Shown in pieces: positions 46,449-59,318 of a stretch of DNA of 64,000 nucleotides (its first letter is position 1; every line of letters starts with the position of its first letter). Location of the stretch: positions 340,581 through 404,580 of the forward strand of contig MU623354.1 in NCBI GenBank assembly GCA_025201765.1, in the 5' to 3' direction. Made by a program: the position numbers and the translations under genes. A model generated the notes under the pieces. It did no database searches, was not told the origin of the DNA, and saw nothing but the letters and a program-made list of their open reading frames with translations. The stretch is from Daldinia sp. FL1419 (taxonomy: Eukaryota; Ascomycota; Sordariomycetes; Xylariales; Hypoxylaceae).

Positions 46449-47123
46449 ATGATCCTGAACAACCTCATCATTGCAACAGCCCTAGCTATTGCTTCGAGAG
46501 TTGTGCCCGTCGGTGCAAGACAGCCGCCCCTTCCCCGAGACTTGGGAAATGCTGGACCCCCCAACGATGCCAGCGACATTACCTGGACCGTTGTTTCGGC
46601 AAAACCAGGCTCGACTATCAATGATAAGATGGTTAAGTTGCGCCCATTGTTCCATCCCCCGTCAGGAGGCCTGGTTGTTGTAGATGACAAATCGCCCGTA
46701 CTCACGACTAGCCTGCGAGGCGGCTCCTTATACAGCGTAATGCGGGACGAAGCCGGCAAGCTGCACGACCTAGGGCCAACCGGATACCTAAACCTCAGTT
46801 CGGAGCTACCGGGGCGCATCAACAAGTTCGATTTCCGCTTCGCGAACGTCACGGGACTCCCTAATACTGGTGATCTGCCCACGTCTGTGGACAGCAAGTG
46901 GCGTTTCATCTTTGCCTCGCATGCGAACATCACCGCTCAGTTGCTCGATCACGATTTTAACTCCGGAGTAAGAGGTTTTTCTGCGTGCCCGGGAGATCGT
47001 CTGGAAGGGGGTGGTGATTGGTATAAGCTTTATTTTATGGTGAGCTATTCGGGAGAGCAGTGGAACCAGCCCGAGTGCGAGAATGTGTCGCTTAAAGTGA
47101 CCGTAAGGCCTAAAAACGAGTAG
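46449..47123 (+). CDS. Small secreted protein, hypothetical
   Basis: Intronless, 224 residues. Signal peptide (LIIATALAIASRVVPVGA) and no later membrane segment, so it is probably secreted. The mature part is predicted to be beta-rich, with N-glycosylation sequons (NLSS, NVTG, NITA, NVSL) and only two cysteines in the C-terminal third (SACPGD and QPECEN), which could form one disulfide. No family was recognised. Its isolation in a gene-poor tract, clear TATA box and single exon resemble candidate effector or secreted-protein genes, but nothing proves such a role. Confidence 0.7.
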   Translation: MILNNLIIATALAIASRVVPVGARQPPLPRDLGNAGPPNDASDITWTVVSAKPGSTINDKMVKLRPLFHPPSGGLVVVDDKSPVLTTSLRGGSLYSVMRDEAGKLHDLGPTGYLNLSSELPGRINKFDFRFANVTGLPNTGDLPTSVDSKWRFIFASHANITAQLLDHDFNSGVRGFSACPGDRLEGGGDWYKLYFMVSYSGEQWNQPECENVSLKVTVRPKNE

Positions 47124-50100
47124 GATGATTAGTACCGTAGCCCTAATCAACAGGGCCTTGTATTCAACGGCAATGGAGCCTTGTGAGGTTTGGAAGAGGG
47201 GTCGGAATTATGTCTAGCTTTCATAGGAGTAGGAAGGCTAATCTATCATTAAGCAATTGATATTGGATAGCGGGTTCATAGTTTAGTACGTCTAGGTATA
47301 CCTAATAAGTCATTCTTTACCCTCTTTTGAAATAGCCTAGTCTACTACTGAAACCAGTCAATAGGTATTACGGTGAGTAATGCTAAATCCCAGAATGTAT
47401 AGACAAGCGGAACTTCTATTGTGTAATTCGGATTTGCTTATGATGACTGTTATCGAGAGATCTAACATAGTAAGCTTGCACAATGTATTGCTTATTCGAA
47501 CGACAAGTTGAAGTAATACAATACTCGGCAATTAGACATTGAAACAGGCATCATGCTTGGAGCAGATGCAAGATGTACTACTAGTTACGGATGCAAGATG
47601 CCTATTCAGATCCTGCCGGGTCTCCATATGCGGAGAGAATCTGCCATCGGCTCGTTAGGTAGGTGGGACAGTATGCACGTTAGCAAGGTTGACGGGTGAA
47701 CAAACATAATATTTTCTTACCAGCTAGAATTAGGTACTTGGCTAGATTAAATTCCATATATCAGTGAACCCTAGATTGTTACTACGATTCGTATCCAATG
47801 CTGTATGTCATGGTTTAAATTGAAGCTTGAGTTTTATTAGTTACGTTTAAATTAATGAACTCGACTAGAACGACCCATGTCTAGGTAGCATAGTGCTGAA
47901 CGTTTCGGAGTGACTTGAACATCCATTTTTAATATTTGAGAAATAAGCTTGTCATCAAGTAAACCAGAGCGTTCGACCTGTAAGGTTAAGCAGTGGGCTT
48001 GTGCTCTCTCATCCCTGGGGAACTGAGCAAATCGGCAATACGTCTAGTCAAAGGATGTAGCTACACCCTTAGAGTACTAATACTTAGACAGCCTCAATAT
48101 CCCAAGGCTAGACTATACCTGGAATAAGCAGGTAGCTATAAGGCATTGTACGTGCCGGGAGCTAGTGCTAAATCAAGTCGAACTAGAAGAGGTATTAACT
48201 TCGCCTCTTTAATATTAAAATAATAGAAATTACTTAAATAGGAGGTAGCTAGGTAATTGCCTGGATAATCTATATTAATATCTCGTCAATATTCGGTTGA
48301 AGTGATCACTATCCAAACTATGCTTTCCTGATGTCTGAGTTTGAAAAGCTGTTGGAGTTTTTGTGCTACTATGCTATCGCCATGATGATACGGAAATTTG
48401 TGTTAATAATGTTTGATTTATGTTACTTTGAAAAATGGCCTTGATCTGATCTGCGGTTATGGTCCATTTTTTGGATAGTAGGTTAGAGGATTGGTTAAAA
48501 TAATCGACAAGATCCGGAAAGTATTTACAATTGGTGGGCAGCACATGTACGAAGCAATACGACGATGAATAGTTCTATGCTTTAAAATTATTTTTTTTGA
48601 GCTGCTTAGGTAGGTATCTCCTGAAAGAAAAATAAATAAAGGGCGTAGTATATATTGACATGCTCTGCTCGTCGTAATGGAGGAACCCGTTTTCCGCGAG
48701 ATTTGATTTCGAATGCAAGTGTATGGGTGTTAATCTTATACTATGCGTATTCCTATATGAAAAAGGGGCCTCACTTAGTTGGAGTGTTCGCTAACCCGGA
48801 ACACGGCCGATCTAAGATATGAGTAAGAAACGATTTATTGCCTTGGCAAAGGAACTTCTAAGGAGATGTTTACCATGTCTCGCCTCTACGGGAGACTTCG
48901 GCCCGAGAGAAAATACCAACAGTCCGTGTATAGAACGTGGCAAGTTACCATGCTGAAACTTCTACTTGTTGTGACGATTTTGTCTTGGGCGTTGACGTGA
49001 GTTTATGCAGCTTATTCGTTGCGCTTCACATTGGGAATCCTTCGAAAATCAGAGAAGACAGAACATGGCAACTTGCCGATTGGATAACTGGCTCGACGCT
49101 ACTTTCGCGCTGTCAGCTCCCGAGACAAAAGCTTAGTGCCTCCCCACTGAGACCAGGAAACGGGACTATCAAATTTGATAACATCTTGACCATGCGTGAT
49201 CCTTGTTAATACTATTGTATTACTGCATTGGCAGATTGGCAAGCAGGGCGTAGCAGAATTGCATTTACACTACTTTTGATCACTTAGACATCCTGGGTGT
49301 CGATACTCGAACTGTTCCACTTAGCAATACATTCAGGGGTGGCGCCTCGGCACGACGTTCGACTCGCCGGGTACCCATACGGGCACGAAACGTGGTTGTC
49401 GTATGTTGATGGCGAAGGAAACTAGATATCTAGGCTAATCATTGATGATTTCTGCAGACGTCTTACAGCTGCATCCAACTCGATGGGAACCAGCCTTACT
49501 CAGGTCTTGGATCGGCGTGGCAAATCGTTCTCTGCTGTTCTTTGGGTTAAACTCCTTTCTTCTTTACTTTATGGACCAACCTCCACTAGTTAATCTTCCG
49601 CAGGACAAACGGACTTGTGGCGGAGCAGTTGATTGATCTGTTGGATCCCGGCATGGGTAGTCCTTTATGGCTAACCTTGCTTGTAGGTTGCAGCAGCCGG
49701 AAAACTATATCAGAGGAAGACAGTGCCGTAATTAACTTACCAACGACTATCACAGATTCGGAACGTCATTGATGTGACATTGGATTAGGATACCAAGAAG
49801 TAAAGAGGCAGCGATGGATAAGCAATGAAATGACGCAGACCTGGTAAAGGAGAAAATCTACGTAATTGAGGATTGTTATAATGATTGGAGATGAGTTCCA
49901 GAATATGCCAAGATTCTAGGTCCCATTGAGGGTTGCCTCGATTTTCTCGAAACAGACTTAGAACCGCTTCTGATTTGCTAACCACGGTGAACGATCATTT
50001 CGAATTCCTAGGGGTTCGACCGGGGAGGTAGGGACCGTTTTGCGATCTGATCTCATAACAAACCCTGGGAACTGGGTACATGAACGCACAGACGAGCCGG

Positions 50101-53100
50101 TAGACTGGAAAGATGATAGGCCGAAAAAATACCTGCCGTGGAAATCGATAAATGCCAATACCATGGAATCAGGTCGATGGAGACGTTTTACTGATTCTCT
50201 GTCATGTATGCATTACATGTATACGAAGAGGAATAAAGCTGTCTATTCGAACGGGCATAATGGATAATTGGAAAGTATGCGGCTCGATAGCTAAGGTTGG
50301 GCATTGTTGCGCGCATAAGATTGGACCGAAATGATGGACCATCTCGTTAACGCGCGGGGAGAAGCTGCTGCTATGGTAGGCTATGGTAGGATTGCGTATT
50401 GAGAAGTTATAGAATGGTGACATCCGCTGCATGTTACGCCTTGCGCGTTGGGTACTGTCCAGCTTTACGTATCTCTTGATCAGCGGCCCTGCAATGCGGT
50501 GCTGGTGATCTACATGAAATAGGTGCATCAGGCACATTCCATCACCAGATGTAGGGTCATAAGGGGAGTCCGACATTTAGCATCTGCCGGGATCCAATAC
50601 GCTCGAGGTTGGGCTGTGACGTTGGTCTGACCCGGTTGGCGTTTCTGGAATTATTCTCGCAGGATTTTAGCGTCTTCGAAAATATCTTGGAGAAAAGGTT
50701 ACTTTGGTGAGTGTAGGGGTTTGAACCCAACCAAGATATTACCTACTACATAGTAGCTACCACCTAGGTAGGTAGGTAGGTAGGTAGGTACCTAGAAAAT
50801 GAAGTGAAAGTACCCGAGTACAGAAGAAGCACTAAAATTGTTCTCGAAGACTTGGGTAGGTCGAAAAGTCAAAAGGTACAAAGGTACATAAAATAGAAGA
50901 AGACTAGGTCTAACCTAGCTGAAGTCTTGTAAGAGAAAGTCTGGTCGGAAATCTGGATATATGAAGCCTTGAGAAAAAGAAAAAGAAAGGATTATTATTG
51001 TGACTATTATTGTCTTTTATTGTTTCTCTGCAGCCGCCGTTTGGGGATGTGTATGATTTCGACGCTATATGCGTGCATGTTTCACATCCTTGATTAATCT
51101 TCCAGTCAAGCGTACCTATTATGTATGAACTTGTAGAGCGTGTAAAGGTGTATGTAATGTAAGGTGGCCATGTTGTGGCTGCAGAATTCAACTACTCGTA
51201 GTCACGCAGTTGAACCCCACAGCCGTTAGGAGGTAGGTACCCTTGTTAAATATATGCAAACAACGACCGAACGACCGTGTTGAGTATCGAGGGTTGCCGC
51301 AATGTATGCATGTATTATATATATGTCGTTGAGTAAGATGAAAGAGTCGCTTGACATTAAAAGCGGAACGGTTTATGAAGAAGAGGGTGTGGTACATATG
51401 CTCACGAGGCTTTATTATAAGCCTCTAACCTAATATGCATGCTCTAATATGTATTTCAAACCTTGGATAATACCCCCCGGACTAGGTCTCTTTGGTCAAA
51501 CTCTATGCCCCTCCCGGTGGGCATCAGCCACACCACCATTCAGCAGCCTCAGCAGCCTCATCCCGTGATAAGACCCGCTGCAAGAGTACTGCTCGAGTAA
51601 TACCTACGCGAGATAACAAGATAGCTACCTACCTACCTACCTACCTACCTATATGTAGGTATGTAATAGCATAATAGAATCGGGTAGGTAGCAGTGGGGA
51701 CTTTCTCGGCGTGGTTACCTGAACTTGTATTGTATATGTGCAATAAACCAGCCCGATAATAAACTAGGTAAAATATATACGGGGCCACATAACTTAGGTG
51801 GGCTAGGGGAGCAATGCCGGTGATACTGTGTATAAGTGAGGCAGGTAATTCTTGTCTCGGACCCAGCGGCGTGTTTTGTTAATTGGTCGCTATTGACGAA
51901 TACCTTGGGTTGGGTAGGTGGGTGACGATACAAAAATCATTACTGAATACCTACGTAAGAAAAAAATGTATTAAATGAGCCGTTCTGGATACTATAATGC
52001 CATTATCGAATATAGATTGTGTATATGTAATCGAAGCTTTGTTTAACTTGGTGTTGATAATGACGATGATTGTTGACGAGGGAGCGGATCCTGTTGCCCC
52101 GTGCCACCAAAGACACATTTTTATGCCTGCCACTTTAGGGCTATCTTTTGTACATTGTACTACACATACTGCGCTAGTAGGTACTTACATATACGTATGT
52201 AATGCTAATGCACGGTACAAAGCGAGTTCGCGATGCACTGTGTATAATGATAAAGTTAGGGGCTTTGAACATGGCCTAAGCGTCCCGAAGAATAGACCAC
52301 TTTGAGTTCCGAGCACAGTATAGAATTTATTTAATTTTACACCCGTATCTTTTTTGTTAGGTCTAAGGTACGGGTACCTCGTACTTCGTAACTTGGCTAG
52401 TGAGACTTCCTTCCCCCTTCAAAGCCCCCTAAAAGCTGCCAGCGCAAATTGACAATAGAAGCACCTAAAGCGTAAAGTACGGTACATTAGGTACTCCATC
52501 TCCCATACTCCTTATCACCGCTAAACCAATAATTTCCCACTGAACTTTTTGGCATTGTTTTTTTTTCCCATCAACCATTCAAGATCCACTTACTACCTAC
52601 TACCACCCTATTAGCTCCCCCCATCGCCCCTGGGATCTGCTCAAGTGCCAAGTTTCCATGCCTTGCTCTGGAAGAAAAAATCTAGCAGGACATATTTTTC
52701 GTCTTCTCGAAATTCTACAATACCACCTAATAACTTATCAAATTATCTATCCGATGCTCATCGTTGTCTCCTAAGGCATATTTGCCATAATTCTCTCCCC
52801 TTCTCTCTTTCCTTCTCCTTTCGCCATCATCTATCCCGCGGCCTCCTCCGAGCGGTACCTCCTCACATTCCCTATATGGTCTCTGATTGGCCACTCCGTC
52901 TTTGTCCTGCTTGTATCCCATTCAGCTGCACCCAAACTTGAACAACCACTTAAAGAGTACCTTCAACCTCCAAAGCCATTACACTGGTTGCCCTGTTACT
53001 TGTGGGCAATTCCATACCTGAAGGACCAGAAATATTTCTTTCCGTCCTTATCGACCAACTATCATTACAAGATCTCTCCGTCTCAACTTGATAGGCGCCG

Positions 53101-54172
53101 GCTTCAGTTCTACTTCGGTCAACTATCCAATCTTATCGTTACTTATTTGTTCCCGCCGAGGCCTCTAGTTATTTCCCCCCTGGACCGCGAGAGGTTCCCC
53201 GGTTGACCCATCACGCCTTACGTATCCTCATTACCCTTGCTTGCCTAGGAGGTACGCTTTGCCTACTTTACTCCCCCTAAATAGCCAACTTGGGATTTCG
53301 GTTTATTGGACCTAAACTCTTCGCGCGTCGCGTACGAACACTGCCACTATTCTATATTATCTGATCGATATATAAACTTATTTCTTTGGCTATATAGGTA
53401 ACTATTATCTGTTATAATTTTAACAGTAAATTCTTACGGCCAAAGCGATCAAAGTTTTATTTTTTACCGAGAGCGCTGTCATCTTCTGGAATTCTAAGTT
53501 TTAACCTCTGGTTTTTTATCTGGTGGACGGGGAGGAAAGTAAAATTTAAAATTCAAAAAAAAAAAAAAGAGTCAAGGAAAAGAAAATCCTAACTTACCTA
53601 GGTTGGGGTCCCTGCGGTCGAGCCCGCAATTCTTCGCCGCCTTTTTTTCAACCTGCCTTTGCTGCAGGCCAATTTTTTTTCTCCACCGCATCAACTTCAG
53701 GACAGGCCTGAGTCCCCTTTCTAGAGGTTTAGGACCTATCATATATAGGGAAGATTTGGCGACCTGGCGCTCAGGAGTTAAACTATTCGATATTTGAGCT
53801 CCGTGACGGCATACTACCCGACCTAATCTTCGTTTCGGCTTCTTGCATTTTTCTTTTACTGCACGAGCCAATCCTGCCTAACTTTTCAGCCAACCAGCCA
53901 TAACTATCGCTGCCCCTTCGACCGACCCTACTTTATCTTCCTGCCGATTTCCTACGCAAGAGTAACCCTCGTCTCTGCAAAGGACTGCAGTTTCCCACGG
54001 CGCTTTGTCTCGTGCATATCTTTCCCTTGGAGACCAAAGGTAAAAGGTCTTGAATTCGGAAATATAATTTAACCAGGCGTTTCCGCCCATCGCATATACG
54101 TGTAGAAAGGGAGCTGCAGCCTGCTGGCTCCCCACAGCAGCTGCACCAGCCCTCAATACCATTGTGGCGATC
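47124..54172. other. Gene-poor tract of 7 kb, including leader of the RNA-binding protein gene
   Basis: No confident coding sequence. Contains (TAGG)n/(CTAC)n microsatellites at about 50763-50790 and 51626-51650. A signal-peptide-like ATG frame at 48950 is soon interrupted by a stop. The last 1.5 kb before 54173 (from about 52550) is markedly C/T-rich on the plus strand, as expected for a promoter and long 5' UTR of the downstream RRM-R3H gene. Confidence 0.45.
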
Positions 54173-56170
54173 ATGAATCAACAACAGCAACACGATATGT
54201 ATTACGATTATCCGACAACGGCGAATAGGTCGCCTGGATCAACAAGACAGGGTTATGCCACCGTTGGCCTACCTTCGGGCCTAGGGGGTAATCGATCTGG
54301 TCAAAGGCCTCTCGAATCTCTTGGTCAACATATGACGTCCGGCTCAATATACGGACACGATGACCGTCTCGGCGGCGCGGGCTACGAATCCTTATCTAGA
54401 TTTGATCGCGGTGCACCGAGCGCAATGCAATCTGGCTACATGCTGGAGAACAGCCAGACGTGGGGCTATAACGGCGGAGTAGCCACCATGAACGGTCCCA
54501 TGAATGGCAACGGTAGGTTAGCGGTGAGGGCTGTAAATCGGCGAGCCGCTCTGCCTGCGGTGAGTGCCCCTTTCGCATACATGAGAAACGACGAGGGTTA
54601 TGCTAATCGAATTTCGACTCTAGACGTGGACTGATCAATCCGGATTGGGTGTGCACTCGATGCCTCAACTCTACGACCCAAGCATGTCGATGAACGGAAA
54701 TGAACATGACCTGTCCAGCATGGCTGGCGCTGCCGCAGATTCTCGAGGGATGATGGCCACTCCCGGCGCGGCCGACTCCGAGCAACTCATTCCCACCGCT
54801 ATTGTAATAAAGAATATTCAGTTTCAGTGTCGAAAGGAAATACTCCAAGGCCTCATGGCATCTATGAATCTCCCTCAGCCGTACGCTTTTAATTATCATT
54901 TCGATAAGGGTGTATTTCGAGGACTCGCGTTCGCCAACTTCTCGACAGCCGACGATACTGCTATTGTAATTCAGAAGATGAACGGGCTCGAAGTTATGGG
55001 GCGCAAGTTGCGGGTTGAATATAAAAAGATGCTACCCCAAGATGAGCGCGACAGGATTGATCGGGAGAAGCGTGAAAAGCGAGGCCAGCTTGAAGAACAG
55101 CACCGGGCACCACTTCCTATGCATCAACAGAGCGCGCTACAAGCTCTAGGTGTCAGCGTTAATAAACAGCCAAGCAATTCGCCTTTGCGTAAGTTTCCCA
55201 TGAGCTACCGATCGACGACGCTGTTACTAAGTTATATTTCATAGGCGATGTAGATTTGAACGATCCTACGACTCTCGAATTCTATACGCAGTTGACATTG
55301 TTTAAGAATGATCCATCTCGCGAAGTCCATATCTTCTCCCCTGATGTTACCCCCGAACAGCGCCGACAGATACATATTCTCGCCCATAACATGGGTTTGG
55401 AGCACAGGTCCGTCGGGGAAGCTGATCGACGACAGATCCAAATCATGAAACGACCGCAGAACTCACCCCCCGTTCATGCCCAGAGCCAGCTACCTAACGT
55501 TTCTTGGGAAGATCACCGGCGTGGCTTGAGTCGTGCTGCCACATATGATTTCACGGAATCCCGCATAGGTTCCAGCGCTTATCACGCACTTGGAAGGCAA
55601 GGTCCTACGTTGGAACTGCCGGGTAGCCCAGACAACGGCATACCAAACAACTTGAGGGCGGCGAAGAGCTTCGCGGATCTGCGCACGCACAGTCCTAGCC
55701 CTGCACCGTCTGGTTCGAGTTACGCTGGTCTTGGAAATGGCCTCGGGGCCCGTTATGGTGATTTTCCCCAAAACTCGCTGACCACGCCGCCCAATTTAAC
55801 CCCGACATCAGGTCAAAATGCTACTTCTAGCACCGATGCTCTGTTGGCGGGAAACATGAGCTCTATGAGCCTAGGTTTCGATTCGAACGCCTCTCATATG
55901 CGTGCTAGGGAAACACCAGGGGCTATTGGCAGTCAGAGACCAGGAGCTAACGGGGCGACAAACCGCAATGCTCCTGACAGGCAACCTCGCGGCCCAGAGT
56001 GGGGAGAAGCCGGCCAAGGTTTTGGCGGACGAAGCCGTGGGCATATGCAGAGGGGTAGTGGTAAGTGATTATCTTCCAAGCGTTCTGTGCAAAATATGCG
56101 TTACTAACTAGTATTGCGTACAGATTCATCAGATGCAGGTCGTAACTCTGGTACTGCCCGCTTCCATTGA
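54173..56170 (+). CDS. PIN4: RNA-binding protein with RRM and R3H domains (Pin4/Mdt1-like)
   Basis: Four exons: 54173-54559, 54624-55188, 55245-56060 and 56124-56170, in phase; 604 residues. A Gln/Tyr/Gly-rich disordered N-terminus precedes an RRM (about 187-265) with RNP2 IVIKNI and RNP1 RGLAFANF, then a basic helix ERDRIDREKREKRGQ. The R3H domain (about 321-388) has RRQIHILAHNMGLEHRSVG, carrying the Arg and His of the R3H motif. The tail is Ser/Pro/Gly-rich. The RRM plus R3H combination is that of yeast Pin4/Mdt1 and fission yeast Cip proteins, which act in stress and cell-cycle mRNA control; the symbol is by this similarity. The 5' region is very long and C/T-rich, suggesting translational regulation. 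Confidence 0.87.
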
Positions 56171-57630
56171 TCTAGCCGATTTCCACCTAGTGTGAGAAGC
56201 GGCCGTACGGAACAGCGGTGACCCGTCAGCTGTATGTCCTCTAAACTCTTTGAACCGCTATTCGTCTACCATCGCGACGATCTCGTCAAGCTTTCCGCTA
56301 TAAAAAACAAAATTAAACCTCGCCTTGAAACGCCCATCCTCTGTCCAATCCGCCTTCGCTACCAGCGTTGGATCTCCGTCGCAAGCATAACAACGAGAGA
56401 CGACTTATGACATAGACTTATTCCCTTCATCGACTTGACGCTATGCTCCAACCTGTCGCAGCACGACTCAGCCTCGATTAACGGTTCGATTTGCATTGCG
56501 TTTTGAATTTCTTTCCCGTCTCGTTGTTTTGAACTAATAATATCTTGTAATATGACATTTGATTTTGGAATATTGTTTTATTCGCTTTCCATCAGAGTTT
56601 CTCCGGCCGTCCTGGATTGGGAAAGAACAACATACATATTATGGAGTTTGCGATGGCGAAAGGTTGCAGTGTCGCATGGAACCGAAAAAAAATTACAAGG
56701 GAACAATGAAAAACAAATCGTTCCATTTTAAATACCCTCTTCACGATGATCGACAAATGAACCATCTCTGGATACACCATACAGCAATTTATGGGCGACC
56801 ATTCACGGCATCACGACTCGAACTCCTATACCCTCCGAGGTGTCTTGGGTCTTGACGGCTTCCGAGGGGGGGTTGTCAAGCCTGGAGGACCTCTTTACGA
56901 TGGTTACGCTGTTATGACGCACATGCACATCATTAGATGGCAACGCGACGCTGGCTGGCCAACTAGACTGGGAGATCCCCAACTAATTTACTGTTCTAAA
57001 GAGCATCTACGGGGCGTCCCTAGCAATAGGGGCCAGCATAGCTTCGGAGCGATTGGAAATGACGAATGAAGCGACGAAGTAGAAGACAGCAAGAGCAAAT
57101 TTCGTTGCTGAGCAAAGACTTGTTTTCACTGGAGGACAGAACAGAATGAGGGCAGACGGGGGAGAAGATTTGATAATTATTTGCATTTGTATATGGTTAT
57201 TTCGCCGCACCGGTCAATGTTGTGTTAAGGTTTTTCGCCTTCTCCGAATCGCCTATCACCACGACTTCCGCTCAGCGTAATTCAACTCACTGTTTCTCTA
57301 TTGATTTATAGCTATCGACGGTGACGATATGTTGTCGTTTAGCAGGTAGCAAAGGGTGGTAAGGTTTTGGATGGGGGGAGGAGAGTCAACGGAACGTGGA
57401 GAAACACTCGCTATAGGCGCTTTGCAACAATACAAAAGTACTTGATCGTTTTAAATGTGGAAGGTCTTATTTGTGATTCAGTCGTATGGCCGCCTCGCAC
57501 TATAAAGAAAAGATGAGCTTTGGTTCGGGTTCAACGTTTCTATTGCTGCTTGAATTCTAGGTTAGCTAGGATGAACCGACAAATCCCAGCGTGCAACCCC
57601 TTCACTCGGCTAATAGGCCCAACTAGTTGT
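56171..57630. other. Intergenic, 1.5 kb
   Basis: 3' region of the RRM-R3H gene and 3' side of the Hce2 gene. A frame of about 98 codons at 56559-56855 has no domain and is not called. Confidence 0.4.
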
Positions 57631-58194
57631 CTATACAGGTACCATCCTCCAGTACACAACCCCAGGCGAGCAGATCATGCTACCCTCAATGCCCACCTTT
57701 CCACCTGCTTTTCGGCTAGCGGCAATGGCGGAAGCGAGGATATCAACAACGTCGGTACCGCCAACATAGATCTGGTCACTAGACGGCGGCGTTGCAGGTT
57801 GGACTTGGAAGCTGCAACTGCCTAAAGCAAGGAACGCATTGAACTTGTTGGTAGCGTAATCTGCTAGGAAGAAGTCCCGCTGCGAAACAACCTGAGTGGA
57901 ACGTAAGGAAGCGCACGAGTCGAGCCAGGATGCTGATGGAGACGAGGCAGAGGTGATGTATGTGAAAGTGCTAGCGCCGCAGTAGTCGGATGGCTGCGAG
58001 GTTTGCGCATACCACGCCCAACACGCTGGTGGGTTTATAGGTGTCTCGGCGAATTTATAGAGGTCGCAGGTTTGCGTCGTGCTGCGTGGTACCGGCGACA
58101 AAGGTTCGTTGGCATGCGGGCTAGTTGGACTTGTTGGAAGACTCACGGCTGTAGCAGGCATGATAAGGGAAGTGAGTATATGTAGAGGGCGCAT
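57631..58194 (-). CDS. Secreted Hce2/Ecp2-family protein, candidate effector
   Basis: Intronless, 187 residues from ATG 58194. N-terminal signal peptide (LHILTSLIMPATAVS). The mature domain fits the Hce2 (homologues of Cladosporium fulvum Ecp2) pattern: a CGASTFTY start, SWLDSC, GSCSFQVQ with an internal Cys, the VGGTDVVDILASAI helix, and a final KVGIEGSMIC. Cysteines lie at CDLYK, PACWAW, DYCGAS, LDSCAS, GSCSF and MICSP, i.e. six, able to form disulfides. Some family members trigger necrosis in host plants; others probably act in antagonism between microbes. The role of this one is unknown. Confidence 0.78.
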   Translation of the reverse strand: MRPLHILTSLIMPATAVSLPTSPTSPHANEPLSPVPRSTTQTCDLYKFAETPINPPACWAWYAQTSQPSDYCGASTFTYITSASSPSASWLDSCASLRSTQVVSQRDFFLADYATNKFNAFLALGSCSFQVQPATPPSSDQIYVGGTDVVDILASAIAASRKAGGKVGIEGSMICSPGVVYWRMVPV

Positions 58195-59318
58195 CTTAGG
58201 TATATTGGGGTATATTACTACTATACTATGCGAATGGCTTCATGGATTAATTCAGTCTGGTTAAAATATAAGCCTGGTGGTGTTGGGTTGCTGGCGGTAC
58301 ATGGGAGTATTTGGGGGCGCATATATCTTTGGCGATTTTCATCATTGGTCTTATATACTAATAACTGGCCAACCGACCTCTTAAATGCTCGCTCAAAGCG
58401 GCCTAATAGCTCGGTGACTATCCTAAGTAAATGTAAAATATGTCAACGTGATCACTTTCAGGATCCATGATATAACCCCTTCACCTCCTCATCTCACGTC
58501 GTCGCTGGCCCCGGCTAGCATCGACGCACGGGCTAATCACACAAATCAATAAATTCGGAGAATAAAAATCGTATCTGTTGCAAACCTGGATGCTGGGCTC
58601 AGGTTATCCAATTGGGGCTTCTTAACACCCTAGAGCGTTGGAGGATCTGTCGTGGGTTATCCAATCACAGACGGGATCTGATGATCACCGTTTTTGGTGC
58701 TCGGCGGCTAAACAGTTACCGGGGGACGTATTCGGACGACGCCCGTTGGTCGGGAGCAGTGGGAACGAGATCCAATAGTACTTAGGGACCAATTAGGACC
58801 TTTGATCATGTTTCTTTTACATCTGAGCTCCATCGTGGGCCAGGTTTTGGTTGTCCTTTGCTTCCTATAGGGAGAGCCGTATGAGACACTGCTCAGATGC
58901 ATGCCGAGCCAATTCTCCGGTTGCTGGGCTCAATAGGATATTTTTGTCATTTTCCCTTTCGGTATGTGGATGTGTGACTTGCATACAAGCTTCGCATGAC
59001 GCTACCGATACCGTTTGTCTGGAAAGGGTTTCCGAGACTAGACACTTGTCGGACTTACATCGTCTGGGGATATCTGATTTAATACATTGTAGTGTTGTGT
59101 AGGTACATATGTAAACAATTCAGTAAAGGCGGAATATGTCACCCGCATTTTGAAATACTAAACCATACTCAGGAGTTGAGATCAAGATATAACTCGTATC
59201 CTGTGGTAACATAAAGAGCATTGTAGGAAGTATATACACTTTGCTAGCTACAACAGATGATCTAAGGGTATATTCGTATATGTATTAAGTAGATCAACGT
59301 ATTAATCGGTTTCGCCCA
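58195..59318. other. Intergenic, effector promoter side
   Basis: 1.1 kb with A/T-rich blocks and no supported coding sequence; short frames near 58708-59102 are overlapping and domain-free. Confidence 0.4.

Noticed and set aside
48950..49209. Signal-peptide-like start followed by a second frame, as a possible two-exon gene
   Set aside because: The only intron that would join them would be 14 nt, far too short; kept only as a possible pseudogene remnant.
50040..50576. Two opposite frames of 75 and 124 codons
   Set aside because: They overlap in antisense and neither shows a domain, start context or splice support.
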